In this document: positions 1-11,389 of the stretch, piece after piece | How the letters are laid out: each line of letters starts with the position of its first letter | Numbering within the stretch: the stretch's first letter is position 1 | DNA from: Meandrina meandrites | Lineage: Eukaryota > Cnidaria > Anthozoa > Scleractinia > Meandrinidae | Length of the DNA: 64,000 bases | NCBI GenBank assembly: GCA_963693305.1 | Contig: OY855915.1 | Location: 7,887,607-7,951,606 of the forward strand | Direction of reading: 5' to 3' | Program-made: the position numbers and the translations under genes | The notes under the pieces: model-generated | What the model was told of the DNA's origin: nothing | The model's database searches: none | What the model saw: only the letters and a program-made list of their open reading frames with translations

Positions 1-1740
1 TCTCTTTGAGAACCTTGATAGCATGATTTATGCAACCTGTCTTATTATCATGTTAACGTATCACGATATCGATTTTTTTTTTCAATTTCCCTGTAACCAT
101 CTGGGTCGCATCGTTTATGGTTTCTGCTTTCAATGGGTCAACGATTCTTCAATCAGGTGTAATTTCTTGGATATAGCGAGTACTCGAAAAAAAAAAAAAT
201 CTTGTGGAAATAGTTTGTGGGCATCCCTTTCTGACGCAAGCAAATAGCTTTGTATTTGTTTGTTTATCTCTTGTACAAAATGGCACGTTAAAAGAATGCC
301 ATGTTCTCAAGACGTACACCATAAGCTAAGTCCAGGCTAAGTCCTTGTCTGTCAGGCGAATGACAAAGAATATGCCACGAAGACAGCTTTGCAGTGGAAA
401 GGCAGTTCCAATGTTAACATTTTATAACACCAAAAACATATACTCTTCCTCGATTTCCTGTTTGCTTAGTAACCAAGTGCTACATTCCGTCTCCAAATAT
501 TGCCTGAGCGAAAGGTCTTCGTCGCCAATGTTACTAAGCAACATGACGTAATTTCATCCCTCCATACGTGGCGTGACTATTTTTGGAGCACTCGTGTGTC
601 CTCGTTCCAGTATCTGATTGGATAATGGAAATCGGAAAGTTGTCGAGTGATCCAACGAAGATTTTCCATTGAAGATTATTAATTTCTCGAAAGCACGTAA
701 AAGTAGTAGTCGTAGTTTATTCTCACCCGGTTAATTAATTTAATTTTGCAGCTGCGTGACATATATGACGTGAATGGTGTGACATGAAAACACAGGTGTT
801 TCGAATGTGATTCAGAACATCAGATTTGTTGAGGAAGCATTTTAAACCAGGAAAGCAGCCCCGAGAAATAAATCGCCTCGCTTTCCGACCACAAGTAATA
901 ACAGGAGTTAATTTCCCGCGTGCTCATGACCGTGTTTGGTGCATGAGATAATAATTATTCCCTTTCCTTGAATGGACACTATAAATTGTTAACTAGGGAT
1001 AGTTAACACTACAGCTGCCCCCTCGTTTTTTCTATTCTGTTTGGAATAGTCGGCTATTATATTCAGAAGAAAACACTCTAATTTTTCTCGTGTTGTGCTC
1101 ACAAAGTATCACGTGGTTTGTGGCTTTCTCTTTTTCAAGAACATGGGACGAGGACGTGCCATTTAAAACAAACCTTTAGGAGGAATTTGGATAAGCAAAC
1201 CAAAGCCAAATTATGCAAAAATTCTAAAAGATTAATGACCACGTAAGTTTAATTACACGAACGCATCGCATCTTCCTGAGATCATTTTGCCTTTTTGCTG
1301 TAATGAGTGATGGGTCAGTGATCTCAGTGAGGATAAACTTTAGTAATAGCCAAACGTTTTAAAACTACCAATTGAGACCAACTGCTTTCAGATTTTTTGT
1401 TTCAACATATTAGGGCTGGGAACTCAAGCAACAATGACCAACTTGACGGCTGAGTTCGAAACGGATGCCGAAAGATTTTCTCACCTCTGTCAATGAAAAC
1501 GCCTGCCGCGAGTTTTAATTATCTCAAGAACTCTTTTGAATTCTCTTTTCCTCTTGACAAGTCTCACTTACAAATTTCATTTAAATGCCGGAAGACTGAT
1601 CGAATCTTTTATCCGTTCAAGTAACTTATATTTGGCATTCGCGGTTTTGGACTGAGTCTTGCTTGTCGTTAATCGTGGACAAATTTGTAGATATGTTCGT
1701 AATGGTTCCTGGACAAATAAATATATATCTTATATCTATC
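1..1740. other. Gene-free tail of an upstream repeat unit
   Basis: No gene is supported here. Bases about 345-1000 are a diverged copy of the far 5' flank seen behind other TRIM units (compare 18205-18620, 9738-10200 and 59290-59760). They include the shared stretch around 905-980 that ends in a TTGAATGGACACTA-type motif. This shows that another unit of the array lies to the left of the window. Bases 1000-1740 match nothing else I can name. A 12-base A-run lies near 188. Confidence 0.6.
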
Positions 1741-1744
1741 TGGC

Positions 1745-2010
1745 AGAATAGTATAGCAATGTAGCATAGCAGTTGGTATGGGTTTCTTTGACCCTCCATC
1801 CTTCGATTCCTGTTAAACTATTAATTTATGGACTAAACCTGGATTAAACGCGTTTTTCCTACCTCCCTCTCTTGACTCGAAGAGACCTTTGATTATGTAC
1901 TGCTTGTTGCAAACACTAGTTCACATGGCTCCTTTTTCCACTCTTCCTGAAACTCCTCCTGTTCCCAGAGTGCCCTGTACACACCCCTCATCAAGAGACC
2001 TTCCTGTTGA
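1745..2010 (+). pseudogene. IST1-like terminal exon fragment, copy 1 (truncated)
   Basis: After a plausible AG acceptor at 1918-1919, the frame starting at 1922 reads a proline-rich stretch (HMAPFSTLPETPP...) and then SSRDLPVEKM before losing similarity. The same segment recurs at 42960-43328 and 61597-61804. In the 43-kb copy it continues into an acidic tail ending EDVDFDDLTRRFEDLKKKK, which closely resembles the C-terminal MIT-interacting motif of the ESCRT-III regulator IST1 as I remember it. Here the tail is missing. It is a captured gene fragment carried inside the duplicated flank, not a working gene. The IST1 assignment rests on the 43-kb copy. Confidence 0.5.
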
Positions 2011-3688
2011 AAAAATGATTCTTACTTCAATTTAAAAATGCGAACGAGTTTTCAATAAAAAATCCTTACTGAAGTCGTCCTCTGTTGGTCTTTCTCCTAT
2101 GTGGTTTTGGGGGCGATTTAGCGCGAATCCAGTGAGTTTTAGTCCACTGCTTATAGAGAGAGACTTTTTGTAACATTGGCAGAAACTTTGCGTCAAACGG
2201 AGTTCAATGGCTTTTTGATTTGCGTATTGGTGATAAATGTTTGTGATTATTCAAGTCCGTTTTTTTTATCGGATTCCCGTCTCCGAGTATTCCCCAAAAT
2301 CGTTTTTTTCCCATAAAAATACTTATAATTTCGCTGTTACGCAACGACCGCCGTGATGCTCTATTAACACTCAAACAACTGAACAATCGTCACACGGTCT
2401 TTACGTAATTCAGTCTATAGCTCTCACAGAGCTTGGGGAACCTGTGCCTGCTACCGTAGCTTTCGCCAGGAATCCGGAATTTGTCTAACCTCCTTCGCAG
2501 ACGCTGCTAAGGAGGCTAGATTTTGTTCTTAATAGCAAGTGTCCTTAATAGCGGGGTATACGCTGTCTTCAATCATCTGAACGGACATCTCTTTGTCTTT
2601 ATGATTGACAGCAGCTAAAAACGCAATGTGTTTAACAAGGTTTTGTAGAGTTCGTGTGTTGCTGAAAATCTAAGTGCAATAAACATATGCCTCGCGACGA
2701 GTATTGAGTATTGTGCAAAATATGCGAATCGACTAACACATGACGTGGCTTTAGTAAAGAGCCGTTCATCGAAGACAAAAATTTAATGAGAGGAGGGAAG
2801 CGGGGCTCCTAAAGTTGCGTGACTGGGGAGAAATTGAGAAAAAAATTGCAGCATTTCATAATATTTAGCAAAAGAAAAGGACAAAAAGGCGGAAACCACC
2901 ATGGAAAGGGGAGTGAACGAACTGGAAGTATAAAAGGTCGGGAAGCGTGAGGTTGAGACATCCTCCTGTCCCCCCTCCCCCCTCTTTAATAAGCGGCTGA
3001 CGCGGCAAGAAGCTGTTGTGTAGAAAGCAAAATGAAGGTAAATTGAGTTGCTCAGATTAATTGAAATCATGCATGTCAGTCAAGGTTAAAACTGTTTTAT
3101 TGCAGAGCTCTAATTAAGAATGATTTAACAATAAAATTCAGGTTGCACTAAGCTGTAACATCTATCTCTCCTCAAAGAATTTCAAATAGTTATACCTTAT
3201 TTCAATGCTACAAATTAAAACAAGAAAATCTATTCCATGCTCTCCCGATTTATAATAAAAATCTTTCTAGGAATATCTTGCGCTAATCTACTTTTAGCGA
3301 TCAGTGAAACATGTTACATATTACACCTTCACCTTGTAAAATGTTCTTAGTCTTAAACAGTATTGTAAAATGCTGCAACAAAAAATTAATCTTTTGGCAT
3401 TTCTCTGCACTTGAGAAAGCGACTTTCGCTTACTTTCTATTTTCCATCGAAGTTGGTTGGAATATATCCTTTTACTGAAAAATTCAGCTGGCTGTCTGAC
3501 CTAAGTAGAAATAAGATTCGAATCTCCTCTGGTGTAAAAGAACTCATTAATTATATACTTCCTTTGTCACAAAAGATATCCAACTTCTCAAACAAACAGA
3601 AATATCTATATCGCTTTCCGTGAAGCGGCGAATTGAAAACAACTAAAGTTTTATCTCTTAGATATATGTATACTAAATAATTGTATCC

Positions 3689-3694
3689 TTTATT
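3689..3694 (-). terminator. Candidate poly(A) signal for TRIM-NHL copy A
   Basis: AATAAA on the minus strand, about 190 bases past the stop codon of the 3886-6099 gene. It is placed suitably for a short 3' UTR. No transcript evidence is available. Confidence 0.4.
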
Positions 3695-3783
3695 ATCAAT
3701 TTAAAATCATAAACGACATCATGATGTTATTTACTAGATTTGCTCACATTGTAATTTGCGCATATATTGCTAATAGGGAAATG

Positions 3784-3791
3784 TGACGTCA
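3784..3791. promoter_or_regulatory. Conserved TGACGTCA palindrome just past the TRIM stop
   Basis: A perfect CRE/ATF-type palindrome 95 bases beyond the stop codon of copy A. The identical octamer occurs at 13911-13918 (75 bases past the stop of B), 45391-45398 (99 bases past F) and 55332-55339 (103 bases past G). It is mutated at the matching place beside copy E, near 30605. Conservation may simply reflect shared ancestry of the units. It could also be a factor site acting on a downstream unit. Confidence 0.45.
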
Positions 3792-3885
3792 TACAATTCC
3801 AGAACAGAAAAGAGAATATTGTCATTGCAGAGACCGCGCATTTCAAAACAAAGCTACAAACTACAAATACTGACAACTGAAACAT

Positions 3886-6099
3886 CTACTTCAATATGTA
3901 TACTTTGTTAGCTGTAAAGCTAGTCACGAGAATACGTCCATCTGGTGCTGTTGCTATTCTAGCAGGATCTGGTAAATGAGTGATAGTTTTGCCTGTGAAG
4001 TGACCTTCTAACGTAAATTGCTGAACTCGGTTATTTTTCTTATCACATACCAGAAGGTTACTGGACCTGTCTACAAGCATACCACGCGGCAAGTTAAATT
4101 GTCCGTCTTGATTCCCATTTGTTCCAAACTTGTATAAGAAAGTTCCAGACTGATCAAAAACTTTAACGCAATGATTGTTTGCATCGGATACGAGAAACAT
4201 GTTTTGGAAAGAAATGCAGCTACTTGGACGGTTGAGTTTCTCTGGGCCGCTGTCTCCAAATATGGAAATAGTTTCTCCTTCCTTTGACAGCACATGTATC
4301 CTTTGATTGCTCCATTCGGTTACAACAATGCGTCCTTCGTCATCCAAACAAACATCAACTGGACCACTAAGCTCTCCTTTTTCTCCACCAAGTTTTCCGA
4401 GGCTTTTCACAACAGTTCCTGTCTGGATGTTTATGTGTTGCATTCTATGATTATTTGGATCTGCTATTAGAATCTCGTTGTCGTTTAAAAACGAAACGCC
4501 AGCTGGGTGGTTAAATTGTCCAGAATTTGATCCTTGATTGCCAATTTTCCTTAAACAGTTACCTTCTTGACTGAATACGTAAGCACAGTCTCCCTTGAAA
4601 TCTGTCACAACTATCTTGCCTTCTGTGTTAACAGCAATTCCATCCAACCTTTGGGGCACGTCTCCTTGCAAGAATTTTAAGTCCAACTCACCGACTACAA
4701 CAAGTTCACGTTTGTTCACCTCCATAGTAAAAGGGCAGGTCGGAAGTTTATCGCCATTAATCTTTACTTCAATGCTGTAGGCGCCCGGTACTTTGGAAGT
4801 AAATTTCAGCTGAAGATTACCGTCTTCTTTCTCCCTAACCATCACACTTGTTACATCTTTAGCGGGTTCTATCAGAACTTCAACGTGATCTTTGAGATCA
4901 GCCTGGTTACTCCGCTCCCCTTCAGATGTTTTGGGGCATAACGTAAACTCTACGTCTACACCAGCCTGTAGAGTTTGATCCAGTCCTTCAAGTGTTGATT
5001 GGTTTGCGTCAGCCTTCTTTTCTGCGGTCTCAATAAAACCCAATTTCAAGTCCTCTACAGAAGCCGCGGTAAATTTGACAAATGTAGTATCAGTTTGTTT
5101 AGGAGCTTCAACCGTACGGAGCTCTTCAAGTCGCTGCTTCAAAGTTTCCTTGTTCCGCATGATATCTGAGCTTGAGCTTCTCTGTGTCAGATTATTCGCA
5201 AATTCAACCGCTTGTTCCATTTGTTTGACCAGGGACTGCGCTTCCTGCATGGCCGAGTTCATTCTCTCGAGTCTCGTCACGCGTGTAGTCTCGAGTGATA
5301 CAATTGCCTCTTGCTCCCGTTCTCGAATATCTGCGATCATTTGTTCAGCAGCTTGCGACACTCCATGTTTAGCGGTTGCGACATTTCTTTCCAGCACAGA
5401 AATCGTTTCTTTAAATTGTTCAATCACTTCACTAAGCTCGTTTATCTTTTCCTTGATCATTTCAGCGCCTGACACGATGTTGGGTTTCTCATCATGGGCT
5501 GCTTTGTCGAGTAAATCGATCTCGTGATTTCGGTGATCAGGCGTGACTATGCAAATTTGGCAAACACAAGCCTGACATGAAAAGCAGAAGAATCTCGTGA
5601 TTTCTTTCTCGTGGAACTGCTGCGAGCAAAATGGCTGTTGCTTCAGCAAGGCTTCGTAATCTTCCGCTTTAAACTCCTTCACTGGTCTGACTTTGTGCCC
5701 TTCGAACGATGCCTTTAACATTTCGTGTGCGTTGTAACAGTCGGGGCACAAAAATTGTCCACAGTCAAAACAATAGTACATCTGGGAGTTGGTTTTCCTA
5801 CATTGGGAACAAGTAATGTTGCTTCCATCACCACTCCGTCGAACAGCAAGGAGACTCAACAAACTGTTGTGGAAGAAACTGCTCGGCAAACGTTTGAAGC
5901 GATTTCCTTCGGGTAAATCTATTTGAGCTTGGCACTCCGGACAGCGGAACTTGCCTTGTCTGTGGCTCGCTCTTGCATGATTTGACAGACACTCAAAGCA
6001 AAACGTGTGAAGGCATGATATAGTTTTGGGTTCGTTGTAGATATCGAGACAAATCGAGCAAGTAAGATGTTGCTTGAGGTTTTTCAGAAGGGACTCCAT
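3886..6099 (-). CDS. TRIM-NHL E3 ubiquitin ligase, copy A (intact)
   Basis: A 737-residue protein from a single exon. The start at 6099 is the first in-frame ATG (MESLLKN...), has G at -3 and +4, and is shared by every copy; the extra ten codons upstream have no ATG. Order of parts: C3HC4 RING (C14, C17, C29, H31, C34, C37, C53, C56); B-box 1 about 97-136; B-box 2 about 155-195; coiled coil about 205-330; filamin/ABP280 domain about 380-462; NHL propeller about 466-737. This is the TRIM2/TRIM3/TRIM71 architecture, a family of cytoplasmic E3 ligases in which the NHL domain binds RNA or protein targets. All RING ligands are present, so ligase activity is likely. Copy A has one extra residue (VTPDH) in B-box 2 and the linker form GFIETAEKKADAN. 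The orthologue within the TRIM2/3/71 group cannot be decided by eye. Confidence 0.93.
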   Translation of the reverse strand: MESLLKNLKQHLTCSICLDIYNEPKTISCLHTFCFECLSNHARASHRQGKFRCPECQAQIDLPEGNRFKRLPSSFFHNSLLSLLAVRRSGDGSNITCSQCRKTNSQMYYCFDCGQFLCPDCYNAHEMLKASFEGHKVRPVKEFKAEDYEALLKQQPFCSQQFHEKEITRFFCFSCQACVCQICIVTPDHRNHEIDLLDKAAHDEKPNIVSGAEMIKEKINELSEVIEQFKETISVLERNVATAKHGVSQAAEQMIADIREREQEAIVSLETTRVTRLERMNSAMQEAQSLVKQMEQAVEFANNLTQRSSSSDIMRNKETLKQRLEELRTVEAPKQTDTTFVKFTAASVEDLKLGFIETAEKKADANQSTLEGLDQTLQAGVDVEFTLCPKTSEGERSNQADLKDHVEVLIEPAKDVTSVMVREKEDGNLQLKFTSKVPGAYSIEVKINGDKLPTCPFTMEVNKRELVVVGELDLKFLQGDVPQRLDGIAVNTEGKIVVTDFKGDCAYVFSQEGNCLRKIGNQGSNSGQFNHPAGVSFLNDNEILIADPNNHRMQHINIQTGTVVKSLGKLGGEKGELSGPVDVCLDDEGRIVVTEWSNQRIHVLSKEGETISIFGDSGPEKLNRPSSCISFQNMFLVSDANNHCVKVFDQSGTFLYKFGTNGNQDGQFNLPRGMLVDRSSNLLVCDKKNNRVQQFTLEGHFTGKTITHLPDPARIATAPDGRILVTSFTANKVYILK

Positions 6100-6142
6100 C
6101 GCTAGGCGTCGCTCAAGCTTGCGAAACACAACAGCTCTAAGC

Positions 6143-6204
6143 TATTTTATATTCTAAGATAACCGGATTAATTTACGTCACAGCTGTCTGCTTGTGGCCA
6201 ATCA
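6143..6204 (-). promoter_or_regulatory. Candidate core promoter of TRIM copy A
   Basis: Reading upstream on the minus strand from the ATG at 6099 there is a TATAAAATA-like box at 6143-6151 (about 45 bases away), a TGACGTAA CRE-like site at 6173-6180, and an inverted CCAAT box (ATTGG) at 6197-6201. The CRE-like and CCAAT sites recur in front of copy G at 57724-57731 and 57749-57753. The CCAAT box alone is kept in front of copies C (about 22208) and E (about 33275). The TATA-like box is not conserved: the others read ACTAAAAT. Functional use is inferred from position only. Confidence 0.4.
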
Positions 6205-7988
6205 GATGTGATTAAAGTTCTTACTGTGCTCTTGAAGTTTAACCTTAGGTCGTTCAGCCGTTCCATACCTTCAATGCTAGATAATCTGCTCATTTTTTTT
6301 AGGTCGTTTAGGTATTTAAAATCTGTGAGCTACGATTAAATGTTATCGTTTTTAATGTGCCTCAAAAGGAGCTTCATCCATAAACCTGTGTACTGTCGCT
6401 ATCTAATTCTCTTCCTAAACAGATAAACACCTCAAGGTATTATCTCAGATTCCGAGAAAACATAACTAATTCACATCACGACTGGCTGTTGTTGACAATC
6501 AAATTTCAAAAGGTTGGGCGACCCCCACTGAAACCTGTGATTGTTGTTCGTTTGCATATTATAAATGAGCATTCCACTGTTGTCTGTTGAAAACGTTGTT
6601 TTGAAACGATAACTCATGACTACGAGTTGTGAAGAACGAATATATACTTCATGTGCATGCAGCTGTTAAATATTGAAACATAAGCACGCAAGGCGTACAT
6701 AGACTAGTTTGGGTGGCATAAAGGACTCCATCGCGAGGCGTCCCTCAGTAAAGCTTGCGAAACACAAATACCTCAAGAAATTAAGTTTCTGAGAAAACAG
6801 AATGAATCACCGTCCGGATATGTCTTCTTGCAACCAATCAGATGTCATTAAAGTTTTCACTGAGCTCTTGAGTTTAACCTTAGGTCGCTAAGGCGATTTT
6901 TGATGCAAAATCGTAGCCGGTCTGACTGCTGTGATCTTTTTTAGATAATTTAACTATTTGAAGTTTGCTCGTTACTATTAAATGTAATTCTCAACAGGCC
7001 CGCTAAAAATAACTTCATTTATGATCGCGTGCCGTACGGCGCTAAGTAAAACTCTTGCGAACCAGACAACAGCCTCAAAGTATTCTTGGTTTTCATGTTA
7101 CGTCATAAAATTCTGAAATCAAAATTCAATAGGCCTGCTAAACTTTTGATATCACTAGGTGTAAGATAAACTAAAAATATATCTTTTTGCAAATTTTCAG
7201 CTTGGTTGTGCCCTTCGTTTTGAAAACAGAGCATTTTGAATATTCGAGTTCTCCGCCGTATGTGATATCAAGCTGAGTGCCGTGACAAAGTTGTTTTGAT
7301 TCAAAAAAGGCCTTTCCTTTCCATTTTTGCAGATCGAACATTCCCAATGTACTAAGTGCTGTTTATGTGAAAGTGTAATAGATCATGAGCCAAAAGTAGT
7401 CACTATTAATAGGAAAATTAAGTTCCAGATGGTTTCTCTGACATAACGGCGGCCATGTTTGTGCCCCTCGGAAGGACACAAATATGGCGTCTCCATACTG
7501 AGCTTTGTAAATGTGCGTGGAAAGTTTCGACAAATAACTCGCAAACGGTGCACCGCACAGACCTGAGATTTGGACAAATCGTTTATCTATTTATCTTCTA
7601 TAATATCTGAAATTCATAGCTTCTGTCGTTGAATGGTTTCGATTTTATTTTTTTATTGCGTGACAGTGAAAACCACCAATATTTTCAGATTCCGAGAAAC
7701 AGAACTGATTAACGTCACGACTGGCTGCTTTTGACAATCAAATTTCATAAGATTGGCTGACCTCCATTGTATCCTAAGATTATTATTTTGTTACATATAT
7801 GAAATGTGCCATTGTTGTCTGCTTGAGCGCTGTTTTGATATGATTGAGCTGTTTTGATACTGTATTGTAAGCTATGACGTTGACGTAAAGCCAACAGGCT
7901 ATTGAGGCTGTCAAAGTTTGGAGTTATAGGTACGCAAGGCGTGCAAAGGGTGTCAAAAAATGACGTGTTAAGTATTGTGGCCCAATGC
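6205..7988. other. 5' flank block of unit A, containing a TRIM start-codon relic
   Basis: No full gene was seen. The block aligns along its length with 57755-58935 behind copy G. Around 6710-6760 it holds a second, shorter copy of the TRIM 5' end: the minus-strand ATG at 6731 opens like MESL, is preceded by the same GCGACGCC-type leader, and stops matching after a few codons. A second CCAAT-bearing promoter-like stretch follows near 6835. Confidence 0.5.
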
Positions 7989-7994
7989 ATATAC

Positions 7995-9411
7995 CCCAAC
8001 GTAACACATCGAACGTTCGGTTTTCGAACTCAATTGAACGCAATCGAACATTAATCGAACGATTAGATTCGATTTTGTTCGGTCATCGAACGAAATCGAA
8101 CTCACAAAAAATAAATGCAAATCGAACCAAATCGAACATTCGATAAAGTCCGATGACGTTCGATTTAGTTCGGTCGCCGAACGACACCTAAGCGAGCGGC
8201 TTGCGTTATCTCATGATATGAACTGAATCGAGCGAATGCTCGGTTTTCCATCATTTGATTATCGCGGGGTGCCCAGATAAATACGTCAATCGATCCAGCC
8301 ATCTATAGTTATGTTTCCTTTATTTCCATACTTATTTTTCCTTTAGACCCGACATTCACAGAGTATGTCAACATTTTCCGGGCATTTGTTAACCGGAGTT
8401 AACAGTTCCCACAGTTGCAGCATGAATCAAATTTTCCCGAATTTTGCAATTTCCAACGGTACGCTCCTAGTTACATTCCTGAATAGTAGCATGAGTGTAT
8501 TCCTTCTAATTCATGTGATCTTTCTGCTCTCGATGCTTCATACAAGCCAAATAACGGATTATTTATGGAACGTTCTCCAAGTTCTGCTTTCTACATCGCT
8601 GCTTCAGGCTCTACAGGAATACGAAAAACTTGTCATCATTATCTTTCTACTTTTCCACATTCTAATCGAAATTTTGTACGCCGCTGCTTGTATCGCAGTC
8701 AGCCATCTCATTCCAGCCTTGATGCAGCGGGCATTTGTCTCTGGTTTTGAAGGTGTTGCTGCGTAATGGAAAACTGAGATGAACTGAACCAAGAAAAATG
8801 GAGAAATAACTCTGTCACTAACAACAATAAAATTATACGGCGTGCACCTTCATCCCCATGTGCAATGCTATACTTTTTAATCATATAAAGTTTTAATTCG
8901 CAAATGTTATTCTAAAATACGGTTTTCACATGAGTGTCGAAAGTAATTTGCGTGAGTTGCGGTTGTATTTGAGTATTTATAATTATATCCCCCATACGAT
9001 TTTATAAATGGGTTACTACGTATTCCCGGGCGTATTAGGTTGCTCGAAAATTATGTTTTGTTTCTTTAGGATCAAATAAAACACAAAGATTATACGATAC
9101 CATGTCCAGTCACTTATTCCAAAACCATTTAAGGAATAATCAATAACCTTTTACTCGCTCATTAGGTTCCAATTTCGTTATTTTAAATTTTAGCTACAAG
9201 TTCGATTTCCGAACTTAATCGAACTAAATCGAACGCTTAAGTTCGATTTCGTTCGATTTGGTTCGGAAATCGAGCTCACAAAAAAAAATTGTTGTCCGAT
9301 TTCGTTCGATGACCGAACAAAATCGAATTTAATCGTTCGATTGGATTCCGGTTTCGTTCGATTGAGTTCGATGAAAAATTTGTTCGATTTCGCTCGATGT
9401 GTTACGTCTGG
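7995..9411. mobile_element. Non-autonomous DNA transposon with CGAA-rich ends and 6-bp target duplication
   Basis: A 1417-bp insertion. The duplicated flank ATATAC lies at 7989-7994 and 9412-9417. Ends are inverted: CCCAACGTAACACATCGA on the left matches CCAGACGTAACACATCGA in the reversed right end. About 190 bp inside each end is packed with AATCGAAC-type motifs, in mirrored orientation. The paralogous block at 58930-58950 gives the empty site (ACATACAGTGGGAGG). The middle, about 8200-9180, has no recognisable transposase. The 133-codon hydrophobic frame at 8365-8766 looks like chance. The superfamily is not identified; a 6-bp duplication with CC ends is unusual. Confidence 0.75.
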
Positions 9412-9417
9412 ATATAC

Positions 9418-10345
9418 AGTGGGAGGATATTGATTGCTGTTACTAGACTAATTGAAAGCCTGTCATAGACAGTTTAAGATAGTTTGCTCAGCTCCGTGAA
9501 ATGAAGTAGTTATGTTTAACAAATCCGAAAAAAAAATTATTGGACACAAACTGAACCTGATTGCGCGCTTTCTAGTCCTAGAGCGCTTTCCATTTGTCAG
9601 AACTGGCCGGTGAAAACTGTTAGTGAGATTTGTCCTGGCAGATCAGTCAATATCTACCCCTTACTAACCGAGCGCGAGGGCCATACGGCTCGAGAAAACC
9701 AATCACTATATCCAGTCTCCGAGCATTAAGGGTCAAGGGTCTTCGTCGCCAACGCTGCTCAGCAACATGATGTATTGTCATCACACCATAATGGCGTGAC
9801 TGTTTTTGCAGCACTCGTGAGTTCTCGTGTTAATCATGATCGGATAATTAAAATTGGGAACTTCTTAAGTGTTAGAACGAAAATTTTCCATCAGCGGCTC
9901 TTAATTTGCCGACTGTAAATACAAAGAATAAGCTTTGTTATCAAGCAACGAATACCAGTGGTTAGCTGTTGCGTGACAACATTCAACGTGACAGACGTGA
10001 CATGAAAACACAGGTATTTCGATCGCCGGTTCAGAATCCATTTTGCTTTAAGATTTGATGTGGAATCGCAACCCTAAACCGAGAAAAAGTACTCACTTTG
10101 CTTTCCAGCCACAAATAATAATAGGGGTTAGTTCCCCGCGTGCTCATGGCCGTGTTTGGCCCATGACATCATATGCACTTTTCTTGAATGGGTAACAGGA
10201 AGATATTTTGCATATGAAGTATTTGTTTCAGCCTGAAGTTTGAACTTTTTTTTTTCAGTTTTGCTTGGCTTTTGGATTTTTAGAAAATCCTAGTTTGGTT
10301 GCAAGGTTTGGGTAAATGAAGCGCGTTTGATTCGCCGTTCCGAGA
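9418..10345. other. 5' flank block of unit A, distal part
   Basis: No gene was seen. It matches 58945-59950 base for base over long stretches until about 10333, where the two diverge and the THAP exon region begins here. Shorter matches occur at 23700-24190 and 34770-35250. Confidence 0.6.
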
Positions 10346-10441
10346 TTGGGTCAAGTTAGGTGTCGCAAAGCGTCATGGGGCTGTTTTGGGGGACGCCATT
10401 TGCTTGAATCCTTCGTTGCCTTGTGTTTTTGTGGAAGTAAA

Positions 10442-10855
10442 ATGGGTATATTTAGCTGTTGTGTGCCAGGATGCACAAATAACTGGAGGAATTCGCCAGG
10501 AAAAAAGTTCCACACTTTGCCGAGTGATGCTAAAGTCAGGCGTTTGTATGAAAAACTCATACGGAACGAGAATTTGAAGGTTGATGCACAACACACTAGG
10601 ATTTGTGGAGATCACTTTCCTGATGGCGAAAGAATGTGCAGAACTCAACTTCCTGCGATATTTCCTTGGACTGCGGCTCCCCAAAAGCGACGAGTTATCG
10701 AGAAGCATGAAGTACCACTAGCTTCTACGACCAAAAAAATTCGAAAAGGGTTAAACGCATGCGAGCTTCGTAGTGAAGATGTGTTTGATGAAGAAATCGA
10801 AAACAATGCACTGAGCCCAGTAAGGAGAATTTGTATGTGGAATTGTTTACTGTGA
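10442..10855 (+). CDS. THAP-domain first exon (partial gene)
   Basis: From the ATG at 10442 the frame encodes a clear THAP zinc-binding DNA-binding domain of about 85 residues: CCVPGC at the start, then ICGDHF for the C-x2-H pair, then the LPAIFPW motif that ends the fold. A basic and acidic tail follows. A splice donor (GTAAGG) at 10820 suggests the coding exon really stops at 10819 and that the remaining frame is intron. No downstream exon with transposase similarity is visible. Both domesticated host proteins and P or Kolobok transposases begin this way, so it may be the 5' remnant of a transposon gene. Sequence from about 10807 onward is duplicated at 62115 without the THAP exon. Confidence 0.6.
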   Translation: MGIFSCCVPGCTNNWRNSPGKKFHTLPSDAKVRRLYEKLIRNENLKVDAQHTRICGDHFPDGERMCRTQLPAIFPWTAAPQKRRVIEKHEVPLASTTKKIRKGLNACELRSEDVFDEEIENNALSPVRRICMWNCLL

Positions 10856-11175
10856 CCTTGGAAATTGTTTATGATCATATTACTGACTGGGGATTACTGT
10901 CTGTTTTCTCCCTGATGTAGTTAAAAACGGATTACAGGAATTTCCTGGCCTAGTAACTTTATCAAGCCAATCATGTGAATCAAATTGGAAATGACGTCAT
11001 ATGTCATATAGTTAAAGCCTGCAATACAGAAACTCCCACCATTAAATTAACATACCCAGCTACAGAGATCGTTCTGCTAGGGGAAATGCTTTTCATGCGC
11101 GAATTGTCTGGGACATGACGTAAATACGCGGCTGATTCTGCAAGAAGTTGTTTCAAAGAATGCAAAGTGAAGGTA

Positions 11176-11389
11176 CCTTATTGTTACTCATTTTCGGGGG
11201 ACTTAATTTTCGCGTTTTTTCGCGATTTCGAAAAAAAAATCGCGAAATTAAAGACCCGCGAAAATTTATATGTGCTGCTTTCTATCACTATTTTATCACG
11301 TTTTATTTTTTTGACCAAAAAAGTCCTGCGAAATATGCCCGTTTCATTTTCGCAAAATTAAGTTGCCGCGAAAATGAGTAACAATAAAG
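11176..11389. mobile_element. TA-flanked MITE (Tc1/mariner-like), copy 1
   Basis: A 214-bp element with ends CCTTATTGTTACTCATTTTC and the reverse complement, flanked by TA at 11174-11175 and 11390-11391. It lies inside the sequence AAGGTA|AAT that is uninterrupted in other units (for example near 3034). Subterminal CGCGAAATTAA-type stretches are also inverted. A TA duplication points to Tc1/mariner. No coding capacity. Confidence 0.75.

Larger units (their letters stand above)
2011..3885. other. 3' flank block of TRIM unit A
   Basis: No gene was seen. About 2440-3885 is a repeat unit flank also found at about 27740-30700 and 44440-45490. It contains the G-rich stretch near 2790-2820, a pyrimidine tract near 2965-2985, and the 'aaactgttttattg' block at 3085-3200. 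The 44-kb counterpart carries a 21-base G-run instead. Confidence 0.6.

Noticed and set aside
5075..5527. Plus-strand frames of 130-164 codons opposite the TRIM coiled coil, found at the same place in all copies
   Set aside because: They are antisense shadows of the conserved coding strand: conserved only because the gene is, and with serine/cysteine-rich composition unlike any protein.
8365..8766. 133-codon hydrophobic frame resembling a membrane protein
   Set aside because: It lies in the middle of the non-autonomous element 7995-9411, with no homologue I recognise, and the minus strand is open over part of it too.
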